Part shown: positions 12,401 through 25,800 of the stretch, piece by piece
Numbering within the stretch: position 1 is the first letter of the stretch
Layout of the letters: each line of letters begins with the position of its first letter
NCBI RefSeq assembly: GCF_002234675.1
Contig: NC_019866.2
Coordinates: 19,017,311-19,081,310 of the forward strand
Direction of reading: 5' to 3'
Length of the DNA: 64,000 nt
DNA from: Oryzias latipes
Taxonomy: Eukaryota; Chordata; Actinopteri; Beloniformes; Adrianichthyidae
The notes under the pieces: generated by a model
Databases searched by the model: none
Told to the model about the DNA's origin: nothing
The model's input: the letters and a program-made list of their open reading frames with translations, nothing else
Made by a program: the position numbers and the translations under genes

Positions 12401-15400
12401 TCTCCTTTTATGCAGCCAATGATGCAGAGGCATTCCTTGCAGCATGAAATGGTGCTTTCTTATGAAGATGATTTAGTTACAAAAAGCACAGTTTATTTTT
12501 GTTTCACGGAAGAAGGTGGTTAGTCAGAAACACCACATATAAGAGGCATGTAGAGTCATTCTTCCTGTAAATAGGTTTGTAGAGAGGTCATTTTTTTTAC
12601 ACGTTCATTGACCCTAAAGGGGCCGACCAGCTCTCACACCATTAATCTGGCCCAAAACGTGACTTTGTCACCGGACGTCGCAGTTGTTTAGGGGTGGCCG
12701 AATAGAGGAATTACACAAAACTGCAAGCCTCTGGAGGATCCTACACCTTGGTGTTTATGGGACTCCAGAGGCATCAGCAGCTTCAAATATGTACTCGCTG
12801 CTTTGTAATGGTATTTTAGAAGCTGCTCTTTTAATTTGATGTATTTGTCTGGCAGAAACCTTCCTCATTCTGCCTTTACCTCCATGAACCCCTGTGTGCT
12901 CTGAATCAGCCACAAACCTCTTAATACCATGATAATCACACGTACGGTTTCATGAAATATCCAAGCTTTTTATCCCTTTTCCAAGGCATTTAACCATTTC
13001 CTGCTTTTCAGCAGCAGAGATCCTTTTTCTTTCTCATATTGCTTGAAAATGTTTGTCTGCTTAATAATGTGGAACGTCCGTCTTTAGTTGTTTTTCCTTT
13101 AATTGAATTGACAAACTAATTATCACAGGTGTCAGAGATTGATGTCAGTGATCCGAAGAGCCCCTAGATACAAAATCATCCATGAGTTTAATTGAAAAAC
13201 AAAATTTTATCTATTTGACACTTAAATACAATTTGCATAAAAATTCAGAATGCACTGTAAAGTTGTCTATAACAAAACAAATCTTGAGAAAAATTGCATT
13301 TTTTAACTTTTTGTCTCACAGATGATCGGTCGGAGGTGGATGGGTCGGTGGTTTCCATGGTTTCGGCCACCTCCTCCTCCAGCCGCCTGCTGTCTCCAAA
13401 GGAGCGCCTCAGAGAGAAATCTTTCCAGTACTGCCAGCGCCTCATCGAGCAGTGCGATCGAAGTGTGTGAGATATGCTGTGAAATGTCTTGCATTGTGGT
13501 CACAGTTTGAACCATTTCAGTCTTTTACCTTCCACCACCCCGTCCCAGAGGCCCTCAAGAAAACAGACACAGAGCTGCAGAAAGCGGTAAGCTTCTGAAC
13601 TCAAACATAAAGTCTAAAAAGATTTAAAAAATCAAGTTTGCGGTTTAACTTAAACTGTTTTCGGAGTAGAAAATGAGGAAAAAGATGCAGTTCAAATTTC
13701 TGTTCTGCCTTGTCACCTCAGTGCCTGGTGGAGGCAGTCTGCATCCTGGACTGTTTGTGCGCTGAGGACCCGTCCCTGGTCTACAGAACCTTCCCGGGCA
13801 TTAAAGCCCTCTTTGGTCGACTCAGCTCGGATCTGTCGTTTGCCAGAGTCCTGCTGCCCGTGGCGCAGTTCTACCTCAACCACGGTGTGTATGCACACAT
13901 CACAACTGCCTTCGCTAAATCCGCTTCAAAATATACAATTTAGCCTCGTTTATCGCAGGATTGTATTCTAAAAATTACCTGCAATCGATAAAATTAGCAA
14001 AGGATTGCAATAAAGGAATCCATGCAATTCGCGAGACCGCCAAAGGTGAACTATTGACATAGTGAGGGAGCACTATGTCACCATTTTACCTCAATATATC
14101 TTCATTTTTTGCCTGGAATTTTATTGTTTGCAGATGATATTGTCATAGTGAGAGCAGGAAGCAGATGGAGGAAAATCTGGAAAAGTGTGTGCTTACTTTG
14201 TTAACGAGAGGAATGAACATAGGAATAATTTGTCTTATCACTGAAAAACACACCAGGTGTAAGAAAAAAATGATTGATTAAACAGAAAATTCAATAAATA
14301 TATTTAAAGTACAGATGGAGGAATGACAAAATACAATAAATCTAACCGCTTTTGTCTAGTAAAAACATAAGAAATAAATAGATATAGTGGGAACAAGGCT
14401 GTAAAATCAGCAGAATCAGAAGATGGTAGAACGAAAAGCAGGATTCATATCAAAATCTATGTAAACCTGGACAACAGAGACTGCAGCCCAATGCATGTGT
14501 TTGCAGGAGTTACAAAGAAGAGATCTAATAAACTCAACTCCAACTCGTTTTTAAAAAAAAAGGAATCTTTTTTTAACTATTTAAGGATTTTTACAGGTGT
14601 TTCTTCTGTTTTTCAGGTGAGATGGCAGCAGTGGACTGTGAAAGCGTGTGGAAGCTGGTGTTCAGCCAGTTTCCTGCCGAGCTCTTCAATGACCCCTTCC
14701 TGGCTCACGACTTCCTCCGTTTCCTTCGGCTGAACTTGGAGGGTTTGCAACGCGCAGCTCCACAGTTCACACGCTTCTTCCCCAACTTCCTGAAGGTAGA
14801 AAACAAAACAAACAAGTGCAAATGCAGCTTTTGCTGCATCCTATTTTAAGTCTGCTGGTGTAGTTTTTAGCGTGGAACAGCCCGGCGGTGCTTGAGGACT
14901 TTGTGGACTTGCTGCCCTCTCTGGTGACACCTGGATCTGCAGTGGAGCTGCTCCACACTCTGCTGGACCTGCCCTGTCTCTCTGCCACACTGGTTTTGCA
15001 GCTCAGGTAACAGGACTCTCAAATAAAAAAAACTGCCCAAATAGCTTCCCACTTTGATTTTGTTTACGCTTTATCACTAAGTTTGTTTTAACTTCACAGG
15101 TCCACTACTTTACCCATCTCTGATCCGGGCAGTCGAAGCCTCCTGTCACTCAATGCCTTCCGAAACCCCACTTTCAGAGGACTTTTCCTCTTTCTTCTCC
15201 GCACAGAGGCGGGTTCAGGTACTTCAGGAATTACAAATGGCCTCACGAATGCAATGAACGTCTCTAAATGTCACCTTTGTTCTCTTCAATTTAACTTACA
15301 GCTCAGACCTTTTTTATGATTCTGAAGGAATATGGGTAGAAAACTGAACAAAATAAAGTGAATAGGTTCTGATCCAACTCCTAAATTCTTATCAGTTTAG

Positions 15401-17272
15401 TTATTCTGGATTTTATTTAAACATCTTTATTTTTTAAGCCATTATGCTTTGAAAGCAGTTAACTCCTCTTAGAATTTTTGTAAGTTGATGTTTTCTACTC
15501 TTAGGCGACACAATAGAGCGACTGAGCGTGCTCCATGACCTGCTGGCAGAGGCTGCAGAGTGGCCGAGAGTGGTTCAGTGTGCTCAGACCGCCCCAGTCC
15601 TGCTGCACATCTACTTCAACACAGTCGTTACGGTGAAGGCACTCATTTATGATTGCCGATTTGATGATTTTCAAAGACAGTTTGGTTAGTACGCTTTAAT
15701 TTCATCTTTAGGTTGCCGATGAGAAGCTTTTAGCCCATTTGATCCTGGTGATGTTAGAGAGGAGCAACCTGCTCCTCAACATGCCGACATACTGCAAAGA
15801 GATACACAGGTACGAACGGACACCTTCAGCTTTCGTACCGTCTTTGCCCAATCGCCTCCTTCAGTCCTGTTTGGCGCCTCCTGCAGGGTGTTCAGCTGCC
15901 AGCTTCTCCGGCTGTGCAAGCTCCACCCCTCCCTGGTGGTGGACCAGTCGTCAGAGCTGCTGGAGTTCGCAGGAACCACAGCCAATGTCTACAGCAAAGA
16001 AGACGTTTACACTCATGTGGTGAGGATTAGTCTTCTGCAGTGGTGACACGGGTCCCGTTAAAATCCCCCAAATCTGCCATCATATCCATCATCACTGATC
16101 TAGGGGAGGTCAAAGATCTAACAAAAGCAGTAACTACTCGTCACCAGTAATGCCAACATTAAGATGATTAAAACTGTGCCATAGTAACAAATAATTCATA
16201 ATAGTTCATAAATCCATGGTTACCAGCAGAGTTAAAGAGTAAAAACAAGTATTATGGTGGATCAAAGAAACCAGAAAAGGTATTTAACCCCTTTATGTCA
16301 TATGTTGCTAATTCGATACGTACCATTTTATCCAGAACTCCACTTAATATAGCATCACCTACAATTAAAAATACTGTTTTTTATATATAATTGGAAATAA
16401 ATGGTTAAAGAATAAACAATTTTGCTCAAATTGAATCAGTCTATTTAGAAAATCTACCTTCAAAATAGAAATTCCGATGTTCAAACTTTCCTTCTGGCTT
16501 AGTCTGTGCAATAAATGTCCAAAGTACAAATACTGTTTGTCTCGGTGTCCAATTCTATGTCAACAACTGCTTTTGCAGATCTAAATAAGTTTTACATGAA
16601 CAGCTGATAAACCAAAAAAAGGGCTAAATTTCATTGCTACAATTCACATCTGACTGTCGTCAACATGTTTTAATTTTTACAAAAGATTTCTTTGTAAATT
16701 TTAAAAACAACTTACACGTCTGATGCTCAGGTGTGGGTTCTGGGAGAATACCTGTCGCCATCGTCCGACTCCCGCTGCTCCGTGAGGCTCATCACTTCCT
16801 GTTTCGAATCTTTGGAGGCCGTGCTGTTTGAGATCACTTCCTCTGCCCCTCCCCCTGGGTCGGTGTGCCCGGCCCCTAAAGTCATCACCACTTTGATGAG
16901 CGCCCTGGCAAAGCTGGCATCGCGGTCACATGACCTCATCCCCAGGTAGGAGCTCTGAAGCTCTTCAGATTTTTCCCTGTCAGGACTCCCGTTGGACTCG
17001 TCTGTCTGTCTCTCTGCAGGGTGTCCCTGTTCCTCTCCAAGCTGAGAAACATAACAAAAGGCGGTTCGGTTCCCTGGTGCAGCGATGAAGAAGACATGGT
17101 TGCCATAGTAACCCGAGGGGAGGAGTTGCTGTCGCTGCTAAAAACCCCCGGCGTAGCTCAGAGCGTGCTGACCCCGCCCCCCCACGTCAACACTCCCCGG
17201 TGGCACAGAGACACCAATCTGGCCCTGCCCCTGCAGCTACTGGCCCTCACCACCCTCACACACTCGCCGTGA
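6446..17272 (+). CDS. ap5z1: AP-5 complex subunit zeta-1 (18 coding exons)
   Basis: Exons by sequence: 6446-6486, 7304-7441, 8950-9115, 9193-9343, 9412-9524, 9598-9772, 10779-10826, 13322-13462, 13549-13586, 13722-13884, 14617-14795, 14864-15006, 15100-15218, 15505-15632, 15712-15809, 15887-16019, 16731-16945, 17020-17272. All borders are GT/AG and phases agree; the sum is 2442 nt, or 813 residues plus TGA, close to human AP5Z1 (about 807). Recognisable blocks are [20 protein letters not shown] at the start, [35 protein letters not shown] and [12 protein letters not shown] near the end. The protein is the alpha-solenoid-like large subunit of AP-5, which works on late endosomes with SPG11 and SPG15; human loss causes spastic paraplegia SPG48. 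The start is the first ATG in the frame and matches the family N-terminus. Exon 7 (48 nt) is the least conserved and its borders are less sure. The exon 12 acceptor was placed at 14861-14863 because it restores the FLAW block. Confidence 0.96.
7872..8426. repeat. MITE in ap5z1 intron 2
   Basis: The left end AAAGGGCCTATATCA and the reverse complement of the right end AAAGGGCCTATTTCA match at 14 of 15 bases. A (GT)n run lies at 8171-8195. The target duplication is unclear, so the superfamily was not assigned. Confidence 0.65.
9998..10451 (+). repeat. Dispersed inverted-repeat family 1, copy A (ap5z1 intron 6)
   Basis: The copy starts AAAGACCCACTCC and ends GCGTGGGTCTTT, forming imperfect inverted ends. 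It shares an inner block (QPYSFEPD in one frame, then GTGGATGCATC and GAGCGGAGCAGGGAGCTTGT) with copies at 27478, 29032, 43607 and 61482. The family is non-autonomous and unclassified. Confidence 0.75.
11780..11900. repeat. Degenerate repeat fragment in ap5z1 intron 7
   Basis: CACTATAAGCGCACATAAGG and CAAGGCGCACCGAACAATAA recall a common fish repeat built on TATAAGGCGCAC units. Ends are not definable. Confidence 0.4.
12159..13037 (-). pseudogene. Decayed Tc1-like transposase in ap5z1 intron 7
   Basis: The minus strand from ATG 13037 reads [32 protein letters not shown], later [18 protein letters not shown], and ends near SYVQI with a stop at 12159. This is a Tc1-like transposase from start to finish, but it has several in-frame stops, shifts and deletions (for example QQL-stop-EAI). 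Surrounding DNA from about 12060 to 13175 probably belongs to the same element. It is antisense to ap5z1 and not functional. Confidence 0.75.
13940..14150. repeat. Degenerate DNA-transposon fragment in ap5z1 intron 10
   Basis: CCTCGTTTATCGCAGGATTG followed by AAAATTACCTGCAATCGATA resembles one end of a widespread vertebrate MITE. The other end was not identified. Confidence 0.35.
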
Positions 17273-17411
17273 TGCACAAACACACACTGTGACACAATGT
17301 GACACACTCACGCCTTCATGTCTGAAAACACAGGAGCTGTCCGTCCTAAAAATGGATCAGTTTGCACATTCTTCCTGTAAATAGATTTCAGATAAAACAC
17401 AAACATTTCAT

Positions 17412-17417
17412 AATAAA
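17412..17417 (+). terminator. ap5z1 polyadenylation signal
   Basis: AATAAA lies 140 nt after the ap5z1 stop codon and is followed by a T-rich stretch. It is the first canonical signal downstream and implies a short 3' UTR. Confidence 0.65.
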
Positions 17418-17718
17418 GTTTCTTTTTATTGAATTCATTTCACAGAAATAAATCATTTTACAAAATAGATGTTTTAATAAGAAATGATTACAAACATTCA
17501 CATCCTGAGTTAGTGCTCGATCTTTCTGCAGCAGATTTGATTAATTCAGAGCTTTTCTCAGTTTCAAATATGTTCACATAGAATCTGCATTTCTCCTGAA
17601 GGTTTTGCTGAAACTCCAGGTTGTTGTTGAAGTGCTCTTGGTTAAGAATGCATGAGTTACCTGAGTCCACAGAACTCATCCTTCAGTTCTTGTTGAAAGT
17701 TAACCGTTTGGTCTTTCC

Positions 17719-18204
17719 CAGGGGTCTGCAACCTTTAACGTTAAATGAGCCATTTGGGTCGGTTTCTTACAGACCAGAACCTAGAAAGAGCCGCAAAATT
17801 CCACTTTCCTGTTTAGAAACATTAATTATGTTTTTGTGGCCTTTATGACGTTTTTTTTTATGAATCATAGCTTTTAAATATTTACAATAGTTAAATAATA
17901 ACAGTGTTGTATTTTTCTATAAATACCAAGTTCAAATTCCTTTACATTATATAAAGATATATAAAGATTTATATAGATATATATAGATATATAGATATAT
18001 GGAAATGGAAATGAAATTCTATACTTTAGGAACTTTGCCTCTGAACAGCAACTAGACACTATTGCACAGCAGAAAACCAGAATATGCCTTAAGATTATAC
18101 CAATAAAAACATTCTGAAGATGGATTCAACCTTCGCTCATTTTTCTTCAAAGTGGGAGATAAAGAAGCCACATGTGGCTCAGAGCCTCCGGTTGCAGATC
18201 CCTG
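17719..18204. mobile_element. hAT-like non-autonomous element downstream of ap5z1
   Basis: The 486-bp element starts CAGGGGTCTGCAACC and ends in the reverse complement of CAGGGATCTGCAACC (14 of 15 match). Flanking octamers GTCTTTCC (17711-17718) and GTCTTTTC (18205-18212) differ at one base. This is the hAT pattern. The middle is AT-rich with ATATAG-type simple repeats. Confidence 0.75.
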
Positions 18205-18212
18205 GTCTTTTC

Positions 18213-19489
18213 TATATGGGTTACCTGGTGATGTTAGACTTTACAGATATCGTAGTACACGATGTTGTGACCAACAAAACAGACTTACTCCATAAACCGC
18301 CACCGTCTTCCAACGGTTACTTCAAATTGGTGCGTTGCTCAGATAAAGCAGTCCTGGCTGTGAACTCAGATTACAGCTCAGGCTTTTGTCCTTTGAATAT
18401 TTTCATAAGAAATGAAACACAAAGTCTGTGCGGTGAGAATTGGCGCAAAATTCCGGAAAAAAACAGTAATGATTTGTCATTTTTGAAGAAACCCAAAGAT
18501 GATGTTTTTGACACAACAGAAAGTGACGTGCTGATGTCACAGGTCAGCTGCTGAGTTCCTGCTCATTTTTTCTTGTTATCTTTGAGCACAGCAGGACTCG
18601 AGCTAATTCTAGCAGCAAAATATAACAGTTCAAAAAGGTACAGGCACTTATGGTAACACCAGGAAAATAATGCTGTAAATAATGCTGTTGACTCCGTATT
18701 TGTATTGTAAGAAGTTTGTTTTCCACATGCAGCTAAATGCATTAGAGCATAGGTCGATTTGTTTCAGAAACTTATTTTAACAAAACTACTTTATATATCA
18801 GTAATATATTTATATTTTTTTATTCAGATTATGTTTCTCAAGAACAAAACATTTTCTGAAATTATGAATTTCAGAGGGATTATTCTTAACATCATACTAA
18901 AAAACACCTGGGAATGTTTTCTCTTAATCCTGAGGAAGACAGCAGTTCGTCATGATTATTGTTAAAAGGAGGGAAAAAACGCAGATAATCTGTGAGGATG
19001 CAATCCTCAGAGCTGCACATTCATGGAAAGAGTCCACGGACCATAATCATAGGTCATCTAATGTTTTGAGTTTTGTACTTTTACCACCTTTAATAATATT
19101 CAGGGACGGAGCCAAAAAAGCTTTGCAGCCTCATTTATCTCTCAATTTTTGAGTCGATATCAATGTCATTTTTGACAAAGATTTAGAAATCATCAATACA
19201 AGTTTCTTCAAGCAATAGTAATAGCACCTTAGCTAAAACAACAGTTGTTTTAATATTAAATAAAAGTAATAATAAAAACTTTGAAAAAGGTATTATTAAT
19301 CCTTTTGTTTATAATGGCCTTCCACTGTGCTCTTCTCATTTGCCACCCTTCTAAAGTCCCATATAAAATGTTCTGGCTTTGCCTCTGATAATATTCAAAT
19401 CAGATAAAAGTTACTCTTATAAAGGACCAGTTTGTCTTTATATTCATATTTTGAACTGAATTATTGAAGTATAGGCTTTGAAAGCCCTG
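18213..19489. other. Spacer between ap5z1 and mmd2
   Basis: AT-rich DNA with no recognisable element. An open frame continues from the hAT element to 18554 but resembles no protein I know. Confidence 0.4.
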
Positions 19490-19495
19490 TTTATT
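19490..19495 (-). terminator. Candidate mmd2 polyadenylation signal
   Basis: AATAAA on the minus strand lies about 370 nt after the mmd2 stop codon. Other signals further downstream are possible, so this is only a candidate end for the 3' UTR. Confidence 0.3.
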
Positions 19496-19864
19496 AAGAT
19501 CTACCTGTCTTTGGACCAAAGATCCAGGTGGAAATATCAATTTTTGTCTCTTCATTTGTCCAGTGCCTCTCTAAGATGCTAAATCTGGACCGACTGTACA
19601 TGAAAGCTAATCTTAGCAATATTTTCAGTAAATATATACTTTCCACTAAACCAGCCTGCAAATATCAGTTGTTATCTGAGTGTTTTTGTCATACAAAGTT
19701 GAATTAAAGTGAGTCTTAGTGCTCTTGAGGTTAAACGTCACCAGCATAAACCCTAATGTGAATCCCCCTGTGTTAGTCGTCAAAACCAAAATGCCCTTCA
19801 GTCTGTTTGATGTTGAAAGATGCATTACAGCTGGCAGTTCAGGCAGTTGGTTGAAAGCTGGAGG

Positions 19865-22800
19865 TCACCTGGACGTCTGCAGCAGCGGCCCAGGTGAGTA
19901 CAGGTACCTCCAGATGGCGTAATAATGAACGGCTGCGCCGGCCGCCACGAAAAGGTGCCAGATGGCATGGGCGAAGGGGATGAGGCCGTCGCTCTTGAAG
20001 AAGACGACACCAACCACGTAGAAGACTCCTCCCACTGCCAGCTCACACACACCTGCCCGCTCCACCTGCAGGATTCAGATCATGTCATTTTTTCATACTT
20101 ATAGATAGATAACAAGACTCTGAGTATTTTGTGTACTTTAAGGTTCTTTGACAGGTCGTTGATGATACCTACGACTTGACTAAATGTTGAGGGTTTACCT
20201 GTGCGGGTCAGTCAGATACAGACACGGCCCAAAAACGATTTTGATTTAGGTCAAATCTGATAAAGGAGTTCATTTTAATAAGTCAATGCACAGAAAAATA
20301 CATTCATTTATTAATGATAAACATGGTAATGACTCTACAACTGCCCCCCTTTTCCAAAATGACCTTTTGGTAATTTGGCCCTACAGAGAATCTTCTGAAT
20401 TTGGGTTAGTTGTTTCCTTTTTCACTTAGAGAAATTTGCGGTGATGCTTAACAGCGGTAACACCACCCCTGATCGTTTTTAGAAAAATTCTGAATATGGT
20501 GCTTTTGGCTGTGAAGAGGCAAGGATATTTTTCCCTCCCAAAGGATACTCTAGGAAGCAGTGGATGCAGTCTATTAAGCCACAGAAAGGCAAAAATGAAA
20601 CCTAAAGTGGGACAAGAAGTTGCTCAAAAGATTTCCAAAAATGATCAAGTGGGAGCAAATAAAACACAAGTAATAGCTTTGCTGGTATTAAAATGGGCGA
20701 CAAGATTATATGGCTAAAGGGCTTGAAGTCTGCTGAAAAAAATCTATTTATAATTAACTATCATGAAATTAAAGTTGTGTTTAATACTTTTCTTTATTTG
20801 TTCAGACTGAAGATGAACACTAATAACTTCTCAATGTCGTAGTTTGTTTCTTTGTTTTTGAGTTCTTTATTTGTATTTCTAATTTGATGTCTGTGTAGGT
20901 TGCCTGTGACCCCCCCCCCCCCCCCTTCTGAGGTTCTGACCTGAACTCTGTCGAAGCTGCCTGCACTTGAGTGATTAGTGTCTGTATTTACGGAGCAGTT
21001 TCCAAATATTGAGTGCTGGTGTTTATCTCCAAGGATTTTTGTGTTCTGGTTGTTATTTGGTGTTTTTCCTCACACTCTTCTGCAACTTTTTGTTAACCTA
21101 AAGTCGCAGGCGGGCCTGAACATGTTACCACCTACTTCTGGTCTTTGTTGTGTTCTTTCCTCCTTCAGGGTTTTCTCCTGTCAGTCTACCCCAAACACTT
21201 AATACACTGACCAAAAATTTAAACGCAACACTTTAGTTATTGCTCCCATTTTTTATGGCATGAACTCAAAGATGTGAAACATTTTCCACATACACAAAAT
21301 AACCAGTTCTCTGAAATATTGTTCACAAATCTGTGATAGTGAGCACTTCTCCTTTGCCAAGACAATCCATCCCACCTCGCAGGTGTGCCATATCAAGATG
21401 CTGATTAGACAGCATGATTATTGCACAGGTGTGCCTTAGACTGGCCACAAGAAAAGGCCACTCTGAAATCTTCAGTTGTATCACACAGCACAATGCCACA
21501 GATGTTGCAAGTTTTGAGGGAGCGTGCAATTGGCATGCTGATAGCAGGAATGTCCACCAGATCTGTTGCTAGGGAATTGAATGTCCATTTCTCCACCATA
21601 AGCCGTCTCCAAAGGCGTTTCCGAGTATTTGGCAGCACATCCAACCGGCTTCACAACCGCAGACCACGTGTAACCACACCAGCCCAAGATCTCCACATCC
21701 AGCATGTCCACCTCCAAGATCGTCTGAGACCAGCCACTCGGACAGCTGCTGAAACAATCGGTCTGCATAACCACAGAATTTCTGCACAAACTGTCAGAAA
21801 CCGTATCAGGGAAGCTCATCTGCATGCTCATCGTCCTCATCGAGGTCTCGACCTCACTCCAGTTCGTCGTCGTAACCCACTCGAGTGGGCAAATGCTCAC
21901 ATGCGATGGCGTCTGGCACATTGGAGAGGTGTTCTCTTGATGAATCCCGGTTTACACTGTTCAGGGCAGGGAAGTGCTCACTATCACAGATTTAGACAGA
22001 TTTGTGAACAATATTTCAGAGAACTGGTTATTTTGTGTATGTGGAAAATGTTTCACATCTTTGAGTTCATACCATAAAAAATGGGAGCAATAACAAAAGT
22101 GTTGCGTTTATATTTTTGGTCAGTGTATTTCCTAACAGGAGTGCAATGACATAATTTCACTAAAGACTAAAGGAGCTAAACAATTAATGGCCCCAATGTT
22201 TTCCCTCTTTTACAAATTTCCCACCCCCATATTAATTTCTTTGCATGGAGACAACAGATCCCTCTGAACCGTATAAGTAAAACCTAGAACAAACTGAGAT
22301 GTTTGGTTTCGACTGTTATACTGGTCTAAAGAGACCTAGTCTGAATGTGGGCGGGGCCACACCTTAAACAGCTCACGTAAAACCATTGACTGTGTATGAG
22401 AACCAGACTGAGTGACAATGCCTTACTTCTGGCTCCGACCAAATGAAGTCAATTCAGTCGCCTTTTTTTTTTTTTTGGCGATACAGACATCGCCATGTTG
22501 GAGCCAGTCGACGTCTGTAAGCAGGGATTGGTCCGTGTCGGTCTGAATCAACATTTCTATTACATCCGCTCTCACTTATTGGAAGGCCACACCCCTACCA
22601 CTAGAATCTGTTAATCAAAAACTTTGAATGCTCGACATGAGACCACAAACTTTTATTGAGGCATCCGATTGGTCAGTTTGAATGACTTGCATTACTGAAA
22701 TAATGTGAAAAAAACTAGGATTATCTGGTTATCTGATTATCTAAAAAGTTATCAGAGTAAAAATGGTTATTCTGACAAATAGAGTGACTATGGGATTTTG

Positions 22801-25800
22801 GCTTCTTAGGGCCACCAGGTACTTTCTGTTTGAAATGTCATGGGGGAGGGGCCACTCTTTCCAGTACAAAATGAAGCCTAAATGACTAAACTTTTGGGTC
22901 TTTGATGCAGAAAAATTGAAATTAAAATACTAGATATTCCAAATAAAGTATAATATTGTATTTTTATTCAAAATTTTACACCTTATAAATAATCTAAAAA
23001 TGGGTTTGACTCCAGTAGTAATATTAAAGCACCAACACGTTGAAAACTGAAACCTCTATTATGTTTTTTTGAAAACAAAAGATCAGATGAGTGTTGGATT
23101 TCTTCTCCAGCTCGTGACATTATAGTTGGCAGTGGTAGAATTTATTGAACCACTGATACATTTGCATGGAAAGAGTGTAAAGTTACAACCGCATGAGCAA
23201 CCAAACTGAAACCAATACCCGTCTGATTCCCCACAATGCAAATGTTTTTTTTTTTTAGAAGCAGAGGAAGACAAGACTTTGATGTTTGTGATTACCATGG
23301 AGAGAATAACCAAAGCAGGAACAGTCCCCATGGCCACGTATCCCAGCAGCTCTACCAGCTTGTACCTGCAGGAACATCAAACAGTCCAGTTCATCAAACG
23401 GCAGACCCACGTTTGACGCAAAACACAAAAGGACTGTTGTTTGGTTTCAAAGAGCCAGACTTAAGGAGACTTTTACCTCTCGTGGAAAAAGAAGACATAT
23501 GTGGATCCCACAAAAGCCATGACCCAGATCAGCCAGCGCATGTGACACGTCCACGGCCCCAGCTCTCTCAGCATCAACCTGACCACACAAACCCATGTCG
23601 ACCCTTAATGTTTGTTACAGCTGATTTAAATTACATTGAAGTCACATGACCCACCAGGGAGAGTAGGAAGCTGCAATAAAGAAGTAGATGGCCATTCTGT
23701 CACACATGTGAAAGCGCTGCTCCACCTTCCTACATTAAAAAAAAAGCTTTGAAAGGTAAGGTTTACTTAAATGTTTCTATAAACTCTCATTGTCAACCAC
23801 TTTTGTTGTCAAAAAAAGTCCGTTTGCACCAAACAAATACAGGTACTCACCGAAGGTGACTGATCTTCCAGGCAGCTGTGTGGAAGAGAGTTGAAGTGAC
23901 AAAAAGGCCGGTAAGGCCAATGCCGTAGAGCCAGGCACTGATTCGATGCCATTGGTCCGCAGAGAGAAAGTAGAGGACAGATCCACCCATCAGGCTGGGA
24001 AGGATCCACAACTGCAAAACATTTCAAAAAGGGACACAATGAAGTTGTTAAACATTTTACGAAGACTATTTAGGAATCCACAGTGTTCTGGTGATGATGA
24101 TGAAAACTTGGATACACAAACATAATTAATTGTGGTCTATATTCCAATTTAGTGAGCATTGATGCACACTAGTTTGTCTCAAAGACTTCTGGGAAATTAC
24201 TGGATTTTGAATACGTAGAGTCGGACACCCCAAAAAATGGCGGACACCCTATAGTGCACTGAGTAGTGAGTAGTGAGGGAATTCAGACACATTTGGTATT
24301 TAAATGCTTGAACAGCTAGTTAGCTTGGCGGTGTTTACCCTCTGAAATGACCACATTACAATTTTGCAAGTTTCTTTTTGGAAGTAATGAGTTTTAAAGT
24401 GCAGATGTCAGGAAATTTCAAGTTATAGTATTTATGTATGTCTCCATCCTTAGGAATAACCCATAGCTATATACATATTGTGATGAATAAGAAGTTTATT
24501 TTTAAAGTAAACAACTCAATGTTCTCACTTCATAAGAATATTTGTACGACCTTCTTCAGTCATCAGAGCAATGGAGGAAAAAATAAATATCTGCCATTAT
24601 TGAATAAGAAAGGAAATGTGGGCTTTCATGAGCTGTTGGGTATGGGACAACTAGAGCTTTTTGCCCTTCATGGATTATTTACTGATAAAATGAAGACACA
24701 CCATGCTGCAGTCACATCATGCAGGTTAACCAATCACAAGAGGCTATTTGTGGGCGCGGTAAAACCCAGAACAGCGGGTTTTAGACAGGAGTAAACACGA
24801 AAGGGGGCAAAAATGATTGTTTATTTGAACAAACCCTGATGTGAATGCTGGCGTGAAAGTAACCTTAGAGCAGCGTTTTGTGTCTGCCTGAAAAGCAGCA
24901 GGTACAACAAACTGCTCTTTAAAGGTGGTCGGACAGGTTTCCCAAAATTCCCTCTTTTCTCACATTTATGTCACACACAAGGCTTTTCTACGGCAGGGAA
25001 AAAATGAAAGAAAAAGTGATGATCCTCAGAGTAAGAGACTGGAAGAACAGGAACTGAAGGGATCACAATAAACTCAGAAAAGTCAGAAGAAGAAAAAAGG
25101 AAATCTTAAGGGGAGCTCCTTTTTTCCCAGCCGTCCACCATGACATAACAATTAATGGTAGGAACAGGTTTGGTGGGAACCTCAACTCGTTTCAAAAAGG
25201 CATAATTCTCATGTTTTTCAGAGATAAAAATGAACAATAAAAAGCAGAAGTATGGCTGGCAAGGTTCCTCATGGAGTGAAAAGTTCTACATACATAAAAA
25301 AAAGCTGCAAAAACTTGAAAACATGATTAAGACAGCACCTGGAAGAGTGAGCACCTTCACCAATATCATTAAAAAAGGGTCAAAATGCAGATGTAGTAGA
25401 AAAATGGAATTCTTTACAGCAAATCTTTTGTTTTTGTTGCTTTTTCTGAAACACTTTAGAAAAATCTTAGTCAGAAACGGAAGCTGCACAAATAATCAGA
25501 CTTAAACACAAAATTATTTTTTGATTCTGACAGAACAGCTTCAGATTAGTTTCTATTGAAACATGGCAGCTCTTTTTATAGGTCCTCCCAAACCACAGAC
25601 AACTTAACAGATTTATGCAAAAAAGTACATCTTTTTGAAAAGTGTTATTTAACTATTGCAGTATAATAGTTAAATAAAATACTATTAAAATGCACAATCT
25701 TAAAATGCATCAAAGTTTAGAAAAAATTCAATTACATTTTGTTAAAATGTAGTACTCATGAGGTAGACTACTTCTTTATGACCAAACAAATGAGAGGAGT

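Noticed and set aside
18120..18554. 144-codon plus-strand open frame downstream of ap5z1
   Set aside because: It starts inside a hAT-like element, crosses its end, and matches no family I know; codon use looks non-coding.
17273..19864. Search for radil exons between ap5z1 and mmd2
   Set aside because: No FHA, DIL or PDZ-like coding segments were recognised on either strand.
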